Assembly: GCF_963675065.1 (NCBI RefSeq)
Contig: NZ_OY775906.1
Span: forward strand, 1,652,001 to 1,716,000
Reading direction: 5' to 3'
DNA from: an uncultured Draconibacterium sp.
GTDB taxonomy: Bacteria > Bacteroidota > Bacteroidia > Bacteroidales > Prolixibacteraceae
Length of the DNA: 64,000 nucleotides
Shown here: positions 1-8,070 of the stretch, one piece after another
How positions within the stretch are numbered: position 1 is the first letter of the stretch
Layout: every line of letters begins with the position of its first letter
Translations under genes and position numbers: made by a program
The notes under the pieces: model-generated
The model's database searches: none
What the model was told of the DNA's origin: nothing
Seen by the model: only the letters and a program-made list of their open reading frames with translations

Positions 1-851
1 ATTTTGGGGACCATAGCCATACCGATTATTCCACATACCGGCACAATCAGGTTGGAAACAAAAAACAGCTTGGGCTCATAGATCAGCATGGCATTGATCT
101 GGGCAATTTCCATTTCCAGCACATAGATCAGGATTTCCTGTACGATGGACAGGATCAGCAGGGCAATGGGCAGGTACAAATTGACATTGATAAAGCGGGC
201 AATCCACTGCAGGTAGTTATCCTGAAAACCATCAAAAATGGAAAGCGCAAACACCAGCGGTCCGAAGATTACCAGCAGCACACAGAATACCGTTCGCAGA
301 AAAGCAATCAGGTAAACCAAAACCTCAAAAAAGGATTCCAGCAATTGACGCGTGGCATCCATCATATAAAAGTTAATCTGGTTATGTATTGCCCGGCCAC
401 TAAAAATATTGTAGGTCGTCAGGATCAGGTTTACCCCTTTATCCCAGAGATCGGCTTCCTTTTCTTCGTTCTCATAGAATAGGGGCAGATCTGTTGTCAG
501 AATGGCCTGTTGCTTGTCCTCCAGCCGCTCTTTTACAATGTGCTTTTTATCGGCATATACGGCCTCCGAAAGATGCGTCAGCCCTTTTGTAGGTGCCAGC
601 AGTAGATTTACAAATGGTCCCCAGAAAGTGATCACCAGTACCAGTGCAAAAGGCCGTAGCAAGGGCAAAATAGACACCGGATTATCAGCGATCAGCTGCT
701 CATAAATCCGTTTGGAGATGTAAAAGAAAGCAGCGATCCCGCCAATAGCCCGTGCCATATCCACCAGGATACGTGCATGGTTCACACCGGAATCCACCAG
801 TGTATCGGTAAAAGCAAAAAAATCATTGGTTGTCAGTACTTGTAATAGCAT
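1..851 (-). CDS. traJ: Conjugative transposon protein TraJ (3' part cut by window edge)
   Basis: This is an inner-membrane component of the Bacteroides-type (CTnDOT-like) mating apparatus, playing a VirB6-like role. The frame opens with ATG at 851 (MLLQVLTTNDFFAFTDTLVD) and stays open to base 1, so the C-terminus lies outside the window. About 283 residues are visible. They include hydrophobic stretches near residues 25-45, 65-95 and 175-225 and a third block around 225-280, as expected for a polytopic protein. A charged loop (residues about 95-140) separates the first segments. It is the last tra gene in view of a minus-strand operon and follows the 236-aa periplasmic protein by about 25 bases. 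The family call rests on the membrane layout plus position after traE-F-G-I. Confidence 0.8.
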   Translation of the reverse strand, partial: MLLQVLTTNDFFAFTDTLVDSGVNHARILVDMARAIGGIAAFFYISKRIYEQLIADNPVSILPLLRPFALVLVITFWGPFVNLLLAPTKGLTHLSEAVYADKKHIVKERLEDKQQAILTTDLPLFYENEEKEADLWDKGVNLILTTYNIFSGRAIHNQINFYMMDATRQLLESFFEVLVYLIAFLRTVFCVLLVIFGPLVFALSIFDGFQDNYLQWIARFINVNLYLPIALLILSIVQEILIYVLEMEIAQINAMLIYEPKLFFVSNLIVPVCGIIGMAMVPK

Positions 852-876
852 ACTTTTTCTGTTAATCGGTTAACTG

Positions 877-1587
877 TTATTTGCTTAAAAAGGAATAGCT
901 CAACGACTGATTAGAGAAGCTGTTAAAAAAGAGTAGTTTGCCGTGGGTATAATCCAGTTCCCCCAGTAGTTTCCAAAGCTCCTTACTGATCACTGTAAAA
1001 GCATCGAGCTTGCGGCCATGATCGGTCTGAAAGAGGTTTACCATTAAAAACTCCATCAACAGCTGATCGGCTTCTTTCTCATAAATCGAATAAATTTTTC
1101 CGGAGTTACTCAGTCCTCCAAGTTTGTTTACCTTTTGATAGAGTTTTATAAACTGTGCTGCCAGGTTGTAGATATCACTCAGTTCGTCCGAACGGGCATC
1201 AAATAATTTATCACTGATCTGTTGAGTGAAGTCCGTATTGACTTTTATTCCTTCGGTTTCTTTTTGTCTGCCATTCATCTGACTGCGTTCTATGGCCTTG
1301 GCGACCAATCGCAAAAGACCGGTTTTTAGCTGTCCGGCAATCTCTCCGCCATCGGTAACCGGCAGTGCTCCCACTTCCACATAATAATGCGTTGGCCAGG
1401 TACGAACAAAAACATGAGGAATGGGAATCAGCCAGCCGGTAAATGCAATAAACGTAAGCGGATAAGTGCCTTCCATTTCCGGATAGTAACCGTGCCAGGG
1501 TTTGATTTCAATAAGCTGTGCTTTTGAATGTTCTGCTGCAGCAAAAAGCAGCAGAACCAATACTATCAATTTAAATAATCGTTTCAT
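877..1587 (-). CDS. Secreted protein of the tra operon, unknown function
   Basis: I do not recognise a family. The protein has 236 residues with a clear signal peptide (MKRLFKLIVLVLLLF followed by a KAQ cleavage site near residue 24), so it is periplasmic or peripheral to the envelope. The mature part starts with an aromatic-rich section (WHGYYPEM, TGWLIPIPHVFVRTWPTHYYVEVG) and then becomes mostly helical. It sits between the TraI-like gene (15 bases away) and traJ, so it is very likely co-transcribed and part of the transfer machinery. CTnDOT has no obvious counterpart between traI and traJ, so this may be a lineage-specific accessory protein of the mating channel. That role is inference from position only. 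Confidence 0.7.
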   Translation of the reverse strand: MKRLFKLIVLVLLLFAAAEHSKAQLIEIKPWHGYYPEMEGTYPLTFIAFTGWLIPIPHVFVRTWPTHYYVEVGALPVTDGGEIAGQLKTGLLRLVAKAIERSQMNGRQKETEGIKVNTDFTQQISDKLFDARSDELSDIYNLAAQFIKLYQKVNKLGGLSNSGKIYSIYEKEADQLLMEFLMVNLFQTDHGRKLDAFTVISKELWKLLGELDYTHGKLLFFNSFSNQSLSYSFLSK

Positions 1588-1601
1588 TGATTTTTGTTTT
1601 G

Positions 1602-2246
1602 TTAGTTATACAGGCTGTAATACATAGCAAAACCTTCCAGCGTACCACTGTCATGGCTTTTCAGGTAGGAAGCATAAAGGAGCTTATTGTGCAGGTAGCA
1701 GATGGTGCCGTAGTGTTGTTTTACACTGAGGTAGATTCCGTTGATGGCATCGTAACGCTGTTTGTCATCCATCATAAACAGGTTGTCTTTAACGATGATA
1801 TTCAGAATGGACGTAACCAATGCCTTACTATCATCCAGAATCAGGTCAAAACTCTGCACAATGGCAGCCGCCTGCTGGGTGGTAAAATTTCCGTCCTGTA
1901 CCAATAGCGGTACCTTTTCTGTATAGACAGCGATGATCTGCTGCAGGATGTCTTTGGTTTCCTTGATACGTTTATAATCTTTAATCAACAGGGAAACCTT
2001 TTCCAGGCTTTCCAGCATCTTTTGATCGATGCCTAATATTTCTCCGGTAAGCCCTTTGATATCCCCGTTCAGGGCTTTGATCAGCACATTGTACAGGTTG
2101 ATTTTTGAGAGAATTCCTTCTTCCTCTGTCCAGAGGGCTTCACGTTGTATTCCGGCTCCCACATCCGTTACCGGTGTCTGAGCTTTGCTTGTATTTGCAG
2201 CTGCTGCAAGAAGGGCAATTAAAATGAATACGATTAAATTTTTCAT
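1602..2246 (-). CDS. TraI-like (DUF4141-type) periplasmic conjugation protein
   Basis: The protein has 214 residues with a signal peptide (MKNLIVFILIALLAAAA, KAQ cleavage near residue 23) and a mature chain rich in helix and heptad-like spacing. The C-terminal part (MMDDKQRYDAINGIY, then HKLLYASYLKS-like residues near 190-200) resembles the end of the DUF4141/TraI family, in which a helix ending in a YLRSR-like motif is typical. TraI is a VirB5-like minor component of the Bacteroides conjugation system. It lies just after traG and before traJ, which matches the traG-(H)-I-J order of CTnDOT. The resemblance is weak enough that the protein could be a divergent functional analogue. Confidence 0.6.
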   Translation of the reverse strand: MKNLIVFILIALLAAAANTSKAQTPVTDVGAGIQREALWTEEEGILSKINLYNVLIKALNGDIKGLTGEILGIDQKMLESLEKVSLLIKDYKRIKETKDILQQIIAVYTEKVPLLVQDGNFTTQQAAAIVQSFDLILDDSKALVTSILNIIVKDNLFMMDDKQRYDAINGIYLSVKQHYGTICYLHNKLLYASYLKSHDSGTLEGFAMYYSLYN

Positions 2247-2267
2247 GTTCTTTCTGTTTTTATGGTT

Positions 2268-4679
2268 TTACATTTGTTTTAAGATCTCAAGAATGGATTG
2301 GTCTTCGATCAGCTGTTCCAGCACTTGTTCCTTTTCGGTTTGTTCGGTGGTGTAACAATAGTATTCGGCACAGCTAACCTCCAGGGCAAACACCCGTGAA
2401 TATTCCCCAAGCGAGATAAATACTTCCTTAAATTTTCGGTTGGATGGAAGATTTTTATTGATCGACAGGATTTGTTCTTTTTGAAAAGCATTCAGTCCCA
2501 GAAAGCGACTGATCTCATCAAACTTGTTTTTGAATTTGCCCATGTCCAGTAAAATCCTTGTATCTGCATTGTTGATAATGGCATCACGGATAATGGGTGA
2601 TGAGATCACATCATCCACTTCCTGTGTTACCACCATGGCTTCACCAAAAAATTTTCGGATGGTTTTGAAAAAATACTTCAGGTAATCGGCCATCTGTGGT
2701 GTGGCTATGGCTTTCCAGGCTTCTTCCAGACAAATCACTTTTCGGGTGCGTTTCAGCTTCCGCATCTTCTGCAGGAAAATATCCATGATGATCAGTGTGG
2801 CCACCGGAAAAATTACCGGGTGGTCTTTTATCGCATCCAGCTCGAATACCAGAAAGGGACAAGAGAAAAACTCGTCGGTTTGCATGGGTTTATTCAGCAG
2901 GTAATCGTATTCTCCCCCCTTGTAATATTTACTCAGTATAAAGAAAAACTCATGGGTATTAAATTCTAATTTCTGTTCATTTATTAATTGGGGAATATAT
3001 TCTCTACAGAATTCATAATACCCGTCAAAAGAATGTTCCCAGCCTACTGTTTTAAAGAATGTACCAACCGAATGGGCAATGACATCCTTTTCCATTTCGG
3101 TAAGCTGTTCTTTGTAAATGGTGTAAATAACCGACAGAATGGTTTGCCGGCGTTCCAGGTCCGGAGAACCATCCACCACAAAAGGGTTAAATGAAATGGG
3201 ATTGGTTTCTGAGAACTCAATCATTCTGGCCCCGCCTTTTTCCTTTAGTCTTTCGTCCAGGTATCGGGTCAGGATCTCATAGCTACGCCCCACATCAAGT
3301 AACACAACATGGCAGTTTTTACTTTCGGCATACTGCCGCAACAGGTGATTGGTAAAAAAGGATTTTCCGGATCCCGATCCGCCGATAATAATTTTGTTGC
3401 GGTTATGGATCAGGTGCTTTTTCATGGGCTCATCCGACAGGTCAATTTTTACCGGGCAGCCTTCCATCCGATCCGACAGATGAATAGTAAATGTTGAATC
3501 TGAGTTCTTGACCGCGCCTTCAAAATTGGTAAAACAGCAGGCTTGCGGTACCTGCGTCAAAAACAGTTCTGTTTCGGGTAGCTGAGTACTGAAAGGCAAC
3601 CCTGCAAAAAACAAAAACGGCAGATCAAAAGTATGCTGGTAAGGGAAACAATTCATCAGCGAAAAAGCGGTGGCCGTTTCGCTTTTGATTTTCTTCAAAT
3701 TTGAGATCGAAGTATCCAGCAGTGTCACATTAAAGTGGGTTTTAACGATCTTCTCTCCCGAGGTTTGCACGGTGTCAAGAAAGTTTTCGATCAGTCCGGC
3801 GTTGATCTTGTTTTCGGAGGAAAATTTGGACAGGCTATAGATCTTTTTGTAATCGCCTTCCAGCCTTGCTTTTACTTCCTGCTGTCCGGGCACATAGATA
3901 AACTGGTTGGTAATATGTGAATACGGCAGGTGCCAGCTCAGCGGATAAACCAGTGACACGGGCAGCCCGGTGCGGGGATGGCCGCTTGTGGGACGAATTT
4001 CCGAAGGCAGATGTGAATAATCACTCAGACTCAGGATTTCCACAAAACGGTCCATCACCCTTAACCTGTCCCGGAAATCGATTCCTCCCAGCAGGGGCTG
4101 TCCCTCCCTGAAGTTAAGCGTCAGATAGCGTTCAATCAGGCCAATTTCTGAGGCTGTCCCCATGGCTTGTTCTCTGGTTATCGGTATACTTTCTATTCCT
4201 ACCTGACGGAAGATCGAGGCCAGGTTGGTCTGCAGTTCCCGGATCTTTTCCTGCAAGCGGGCTTCTTCCAGCCGTGCTTTGCGTGAAAAGATCAGCGAAG
4301 AACCCAGGTAGTTTTTTAAAAGGCCGGTATTCAACAAGCTCACATACAGGTAGCATTCATGTTTCAGGTAGCTTCTTCCCTGAAAATGATCAAGATAGTT
4401 TCCCGTTAAGCTTTGTTGGTTCTTTAACGCCGTATCGCGATTTGCGGAAAAATCTTCGGGAAAAAAGAAGTCCTGTTTATGAAGCAGGGTATTTTCCGGG
4501 AGGATATTTACTACCCGCTGAAAGGTATCGTGAAGCATGTATAATTTTTCCGTGCTGCAAGACAGCAACTCCGGTAAAAATAGTCGCAGTCCGAATCCCA
4601 TATCCAGGTTATTGGAGATCAGGATATCTCCGTCAAACCCAAGAACTGGCAGACTTATTTGTATTGGTTTCACTCTCAT
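2268..4679 (-). CDS. traG: Conjugation ATPase TraG (VirB4 family)
   Basis: This is the ATPase that powers assembly of the conjugation channel at the inner membrane. From the chosen ATG it is about 803 aa, normal for Bacteroides TraG. Walker A is GGSGSGKS at about residues 433-440; Walker B is KVICLEEAWK at about 648-657; a VTQEVDDV sensor-like segment follows. The N-terminal half is the VirB4 CagE/TrbE-like domain. An upstream in-frame start at 4736 would overlap traF by 53 bases. The ATG at 4679 (MRVKPIQISLPVLGFDGD) leaves a 4-base gap after the traF stop and starts at the conserved part, so I prefer it. Translational coupling with traF is likely. Confidence 0.9.
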   Translation of the reverse strand: MRVKPIQISLPVLGFDGDILISNNLDMGFGLRLFLPELLSCSTEKLYMLHDTFQRVVNILPENTLLHKQDFFFPEDFSANRDTALKNQQSLTGNYLDHFQGRSYLKHECYLYVSLLNTGLLKNYLGSSLIFSRKARLEEARLQEKIRELQTNLASIFRQVGIESIPITREQAMGTASEIGLIERYLTLNFREGQPLLGGIDFRDRLRVMDRFVEILSLSDYSHLPSEIRPTSGHPRTGLPVSLVYPLSWHLPYSHITNQFIYVPGQQEVKARLEGDYKKIYSLSKFSSENKINAGLIENFLDTVQTSGEKIVKTHFNVTLLDTSISNLKKIKSETATAFSLMNCFPYQHTFDLPFLFFAGLPFSTQLPETELFLTQVPQACCFTNFEGAVKNSDSTFTIHLSDRMEGCPVKIDLSDEPMKKHLIHNRNKIIIGGSGSGKSFFTNHLLRQYAESKNCHVVLLDVGRSYEILTRYLDERLKEKGGARMIEFSETNPISFNPFVVDGSPDLERRQTILSVIYTIYKEQLTEMEKDVIAHSVGTFFKTVGWEHSFDGYYEFCREYIPQLINEQKLEFNTHEFFFILSKYYKGGEYDYLLNKPMQTDEFFSCPFLVFELDAIKDHPVIFPVATLIIMDIFLQKMRKLKRTRKVICLEEAWKAIATPQMADYLKYFFKTIRKFFGEAMVVTQEVDDVISSPIIRDAIINNADTRILLDMGKFKNKFDEISRFLGLNAFQKEQILSINKNLPSNRKFKEVFISLGEYSRVFALEVSCAEYYCYTTEQTEKEQVLEQLIEDQSILEILKQM

Positions 4680-4683
4680 TTTA

Positions 4684-4977
4684 CTACTGATAAATGCGTT
4701 GTTTGATGGTGATAAATTCAGGGAGTTGGCGGGCAATCCGTTTTTTATGCCAGCCCCGGTGTCCGTAGTTTTTCTGGATACGGTTCAGCCGGTAGAGCCA
4801 GGCAAAAAAAGCAGGTACACAAACGATTACTGACACAAAAGTTCCTACAGCGATATAAAGGATTACAAAGAGAATGAGTGCCGCAAGAATTCCGTAAAGT
4901 ACCAGGTAAACCAGCTGCCCTGAAAATCCTTTGATATACAGATTGGTATCTATCTTTTGGATGGTGTACGTTTTCAT
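4684..4977 (-). CDS. traF: Conjugative transposon protein TraF-like (DUF4133)
   Basis: A small inner-membrane protein of about 97 aa, corresponding to VirB3-like TraF of Bacteroides elements. It starts MKTYTIQKIDTNLYIKGF and carries two adjacent membrane segments at about residues 22-65, followed by a basic tail (RIQKNYGHRGWHKKRIARQLP). The longer open frame to 5037 begins at a non-ATG codon and adds a low-quality extension, so I chose the ATG at 4977. traG starts four bases after its stop and traE lies about 80 bases upstream, giving the usual traE-traF-traG order. Confidence 0.85.
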   Translation of the reverse strand: MKTYTIQKIDTNLYIKGFSGQLVYLVLYGILAALILFVILYIAVGTFVSVIVCVPAFFAWLYRLNRIQKNYGHRGWHKKRIARQLPEFITIKQRIYQ

Positions 4978-5059
4978 TTTCTTATTAGAATTAGATGTTT
5001 GAGAAAAAGTGAGGAACGAAGCACTGTCGTTCCTCATTTAACATCGCGGTCATGGACCG

Positions 5060-5374
5060 TTAAGCAAAGAATGAGCGGATTACTACACCAACAAGAATCA
5101 GGAACAGGCAGGCACCAAACCAGCCCATAATGGCCTTCTGCGTATCCTGATCCCCACTCTGCCATTTGATGTAGACACGTACACCGCCGATCAGGCCCAC
5201 TACTGCTCCGATAGCTATGATCAGGTTAGCCACAGGATCCACATAGGAATTTACTTCCGTGGTGGCCTGGTCAATCCCGGCTGAACTTTGTGCCATTGCG
5301 TTATACACTCCCAAAACCAGCATGGCTAACACTGCCATGCCCCTGCGATAAATCGCCTGCATTTGCTTTCTCAT
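5060..5374 (-). CDS. traE: Conjugative transposon protein TraE (DUF4134)
   Basis: A small VirB2/pilin-like membrane protein of 104 aa. It has a signal peptide (residues 1-28, ending NAMAQ) and two hydrophobic helices at about residues 49-66 and 84-103, joined by the family's polar turn YIKWQSGDQDTQKAIMGW. The GAVVGLIGGVRVY and FGACLFLILVGVVI segments are characteristic of the family. Its length is typical. It is the first recognisable tra gene of the operon in the transcription direction, preceded only by a small membrane protein, so promoter elements for the tra operon should lie upstream of 5400 or upstream of 5756. Confidence 0.9.
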   Translation of the reverse strand: MRKQMQAIYRRGMAVLAMLVLGVYNAMAQSSAGIDQATTEVNSYVDPVANLIIAIGAVVGLIGGVRVYIKWQSGDQDTQKAIMGWFGACLFLILVGVVIRSFFA

Positions 5375-5396
5375 AATTTTTTGTGATTAAATGTTA

Positions 5397-5756
5397 TTAT
5401 TGATATTGAATCCCGGGAAGCAGCTTTTCCAGTTTTCCTGTTAACTCGTTTAGCAGGTAATCGATATGAATTCCGTCATCCGGTCCGGTTTCTTCATAAA
5501 TACTTACTTCAAGTGGAATCGAATTTTCAGAAATGGTGGAAATCAGTTTTGAGGGGAAGTTCGAAGAAACAACATGAATGGGTTCAATCCCTTCCGAAAC
5601 AGACATTTTTGTAGGATGGCCTTCTTCAAACAGACTGTTTTGTTTTTCCCGGCTTTTAATCCAGGACACCCAAAAGACCAGTGTATACCAGGCAATTAAT
5701 AGAAAAACTAAAAACTGAATAAATTCTTTCCAGGTGATTTCATCTAAGCCAAACAT
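5397..5756 (-). CDS. Small single-pass membrane protein heading the tra operon, unknown
   Basis: About 119 aa from the ATG at 5756 (MFGLDEITWKEFIQFLVFLL). One membrane helix spans about residues 12-32 (FIQFLVFLLIAWYTLVFWVSW) and is followed by a basic stop-transfer patch (IKSREK). An acidic soluble tail of about 85 residues ends in a predicted helix. The open frame continues upstream to 5789 only with a non-ATG start. It occupies the place of traD or a similar small gene immediately before traE (about 22 bases). I recognise no family. A role in the transfer complex is inferred from operon position. Confidence 0.65.
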   Translation of the reverse strand: MFGLDEITWKEFIQFLVFLLIAWYTLVFWVSWIKSREKQNSLFEEGHPTKMSVSEGIEPIHVVSSNFPSKLISTISENSIPLEVSIYEETGPDDGIHIDYLLNELTGKLEKLLPGIQYQ

Positions 5757-6428
5757 GATTCGTATTTTTATGGTTGAAACTGTTGGCAAAATTCAAAAAG
5801 GAAAATGATTACTTTTCCACACCTTTTCCCACCTGTGAAATTTTATTCTTCACCTTTGAACCGTGAATGTTACACATGCTATAATCTAATATGCAGGCGT
5901 TTTGATAGACTCCATTATAGAACAATCTTAATCTCCATAAAAGACAGGTATGTTTAATTTGAATTGATGAAAGAACTAATCCCCAAAAGAAGAGAAAAAA
6001 AGAAAAAAAAGAGAAGAAAGCCCGGGGACTGCCAGCCGTGGATAAACGGCAAGGCTGTCCCGTAACTGTTAAAATTCCGGATTTAGCTTTTAAGCAAATA
6101 AAACGGGACATTTATTTAGCCTTGCGGTTTAACAGGCGTGGGCTTTAGCGGAGGCTGGCGATCTTTGGGCGTCTTTTTTTTGTTTTCAAGCTTTTAAAAA
6201 CTAACAACCATTAAATTACATATGTGGGCAGGCTACAGGAAAGTGCAGGACTGCAGTGAAACGAAAGGATGGCTCTTTCCAAGCGGTGCCTGTAGGCGCT
6301 TTTCACTGTAAGGGCAAAACCAGCGACCGTTTCCCGTGAGTGAGCGAACGGGTTTAGGGAGCGTTGAAGCCCGTCAGGGAATGGGCCGGGGCACTGGAGA
6401 GATACCAACAAAAAATATAAAAGATAAA
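5757..6428 (-). other. 670-base non-coding stretch with inverted repeats (possible oriT/leader region)
   Basis: No convincing gene lies here; two short open frames have low-complexity Phe-rich or Cys/Ser-rich translations. Structure is seen instead. GCCGT at 6035-6039 pairs with ACGGC at 6046-6050 around GGATAA, inside flanking CAG/CTG. TGTCCCGT at 6056-6063 pairs with ACGGGACA at 6103-6110. A T-rich run at 6174-6182 follows GC-rich sequence. The region separates the HipBA/regulatory half of the element from the tra operon. A promoter for the tra genes, a transfer origin or a regulatory RNA are all possible. None is shown by sequence alone. Confidence 0.4.
6035..6110. repeat. Cluster of two inverted repeats in the tra upstream region
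   Basis: The first is a 5-bp hairpin GCCGT-GGATAA-ACGGC. The second is an 8-bp inverted repeat TGTCCCGT/ACGGGACA with a 39-base spacer. They sit upstream of the tra operon in a GC-rich island surrounded by A-rich sequence (AGAAAAAAAGAAAAAAAAGAG at about 5990-6015). Such arms are typical of oriT or regulatory RNAs, but no relaxase gene is visible nearby to support a nick site. Confidence 0.4.
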
Positions 6429-7679
6429 TTATACACGAAATGCTTTGGCCATCAACTCCTGCTCGTTATTCGAGATCCCAATATTCTTTGCCATTTTACG
6501 CCAATTCTTTACCGGAGTAATGATTTCTTCAATGATCTGATCCATTTTTGCGTTATCTAAACGAAAAAATTCACCAACACTTTTCGCAAGATCATAATCC
6601 AAAGCGTTGTTGTCCATGTCGATATTCAAGGCCAGACCGTCTTTATCAATCGATGGATTTATATCATACGCCGGTGATAGTACCCACCCTTTATCAGTTA
6701 AAATAAAGCCGTGGTTTCGTAAATGGTCATCGGTGTTGGAAATGGCTATATTGAAAACAATCCTTCTCCACAATTGCTCCAAATTGTCATTAACCTGCGC
6801 GCCATGGGTTTGAATAATTTCAGCCAATTCCAGATAACTGGCAGGATTATCGCGGATCGTATCTTCATTATTTCCGGTCATGGTCATAGCAGATGCAAAA
6901 TGAATACGTTGTTCTTTTTCCCGATCAAAACGTTTGGTAAAAAAGGTGTTATACTTACCTACTACTTTATCGATCCTACACTCTGTCATGTTGATCCCGG
7001 CTTTTAATGCCAGTTGCCAGGCCAGGTATTCCCAAGCTGCTTTATCCACCATATCATTTTTGGCTGGAAACTTTGCAATCCAGAGATTATTCTCTTTGTC
7101 CAATATGTTGGCCTTGGGTCTGGCCCCACCCAGTGAAGATCCCGGAGCAATCAGGATAGCCAACCATTTTTTAACAGTATTGTTGTCGGTTTCGTTTTCA
7201 ATATTACTTGCAGCTTCCTGCAATTCTGCGACAGATGACCAGGGAGGTGTAGGAGACTCTCTATTATCATCCAGAAAAGGTCCATCCTGGTCTGTTTTAA
7301 ACCGTAAAGCTCCCATACGGCTTTCATCCAATACTCCCAGTAAATAATCTACTTCGTACAAGGTTTTTGCCCTCTCCCCTCGTTCCGCAGCGTCTTGAGC
7401 TGCCCGCCGCTTCATAAGGGTTCTCCCCCATGTATCGGGCATACTGTCCAGAAACAAGCCAAAATTTTCCTTGCTATTGGGAAATTGAGGGCCACTATAA
7501 AACTGGATATCCGGATCCAACAAATGGTGAGTGCCGGATTTTAGCCAGGCAGCATCATATTCAAAGCTGAATGCCTTTCTTCCTTTTGCAGCGTGAGCCG
7601 ACAGCACACCAATCAAATGAGGATCAGAAAGTCCCTTCCAGTGTGCATACACATATATGTCTGTTTTCCCTATTGCCAT
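6429..7679 (-). CDS. hipA: HipA-type Ser/Thr kinase toxin
   Basis: HipA kinases are toxins that phosphorylate a cytoplasmic target (glutamyl-tRNA synthetase in E. coli) and are neutralised by HipB. This 416-aa protein has the N-terminal couple_hipA-like part (KTDIYVYAHW...), the Gly-rich loop with the regulatory serine (PGSSLGGARPK), the catalytic NTDDHLRNHGF motif and the metal-binding LSPAYDINPS motif, so all key kinase residues are present. The open frame extends to 7772, overlapping hipB, but the ATG at 7679 begins at the conserved N-terminus and leaves a 49-base gap after hipB. The gene pair stands inside a conjugative element, where such modules usually promote maintenance (inference). 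Confidence 0.9.
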   Translation of the reverse strand: MAIGKTDIYVYAHWKGLSDPHLIGVLSAHAAKGRKAFSFEYDAAWLKSGTHHLLDPDIQFYSGPQFPNSKENFGLFLDSMPDTWGRTLMKRRAAQDAAERGERAKTLYEVDYLLGVLDESRMGALRFKTDQDGPFLDDNRESPTPPWSSVAELQEAASNIENETDNNTVKKWLAILIAPGSSLGGARPKANILDKENNLWIAKFPAKNDMVDKAAWEYLAWQLALKAGINMTECRIDKVVGKYNTFFTKRFDREKEQRIHFASAMTMTGNNEDTIRDNPASYLELAEIIQTHGAQVNDNLEQLWRRIVFNIAISNTDDHLRNHGFILTDKGWVLSPAYDINPSIDKDGLALNIDMDNNALDYDLAKSVGEFFRLDNAKMDQIIEEIITPVKNWRKMAKNIGISNNEQELMAKAFRV

Positions 7680-7728
7680 ATTTCTGTTGTCTATGATTAC
7701 CTCTTCATAATTATGTGTAACCGTGATT

Positions 7729-8016
7729 CTACAACAAATCCAAATCCTGTAACTTTCTGCCCAGCGTATCATCAGCAGCCAGTTTTAGGAAATCATCCTG
7801 CAGGCCTAAAACTCTCAGGACGTTAAAATAAGCCCCCATAGATACTTTAGGATTCCCTTTCTCTATCTGATACAACGTTGTCCTGTCGATATCTGCACGC
7901 TCTGCTACCTGAACCGTTGTTAGCTTTCTCCTTTTTCGAGCCAGCTTAATATTTTCTCCCAAACGTTCCAATATCTGCAGGTGTTTGGGGAAAATAATAT
8001 TTTTCTTCGGCCTCAT
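7729..8016 (-). CDS. hipB: HipB-type XRE-family antitoxin/repressor
   Basis: A 95-aa DNA-binding protein with an XRE helix-turn-helix at about residues 15-72 (LGENIKLARKRRKLT, VAERADIDRTTLYQIEKG). It precedes hipA on the same strand. HipB proteins bind operators in their own promoter and bind HipA to neutralise it. An inverted repeat with a promoter -7 element lies 15 bases upstream of the ATG (8031-8055), consistent with autorepression. The C-terminal tail (DDTLGRKLQDLDLL) is acidic and hydrophobic. Confidence 0.88.
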   Translation of the reverse strand: MRPKKNIIFPKHLQILERLGENIKLARKRRKLTTVQVAERADIDRTTLYQIEKGNPKVSMGAYFNVLRVLGLQDDFLKLAADDTLGRKLQDLDLL

Positions 8017-8030
8017 AATGTCGAATATTT

Positions 8031-8068
8031 TCTACAAATATACTTATTTTGTAGATATTATTCAACAC
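8031..8068 (-). promoter_or_regulatory. hipBA promoter with overlapping operator
   Basis: TCTACAAA (8031-8038) and TTTGTAGA (8048-8055) form an inverted repeat. Read on the minus strand, TATATTTG (8042-8035) matches the Bacteroidota -7 consensus TAnnTTTG, and TTG (8065-8063) lies 20 bases upstream as the -33 element. The -7 element overlaps one arm of the repeat, so binding of HipB would block transcription. Confidence 0.6.
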
Positions 8069-8070
8069 TT

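Noticed and set aside
5809..6111. 100-codon minus-strand frame upstream of the tra operon
   Set aside because: The translation is dominated by a Phe run from an A-rich tract, has no family signal and covers the inverted repeats.
6211..6411. 66-codon minus-strand frame in the same gap
   Set aside because: Composition is Ser/Cys/Leu-rich without domains or SD, and it overlaps a plus-strand frame of similar quality. A conserved nucleotide element is more likely.
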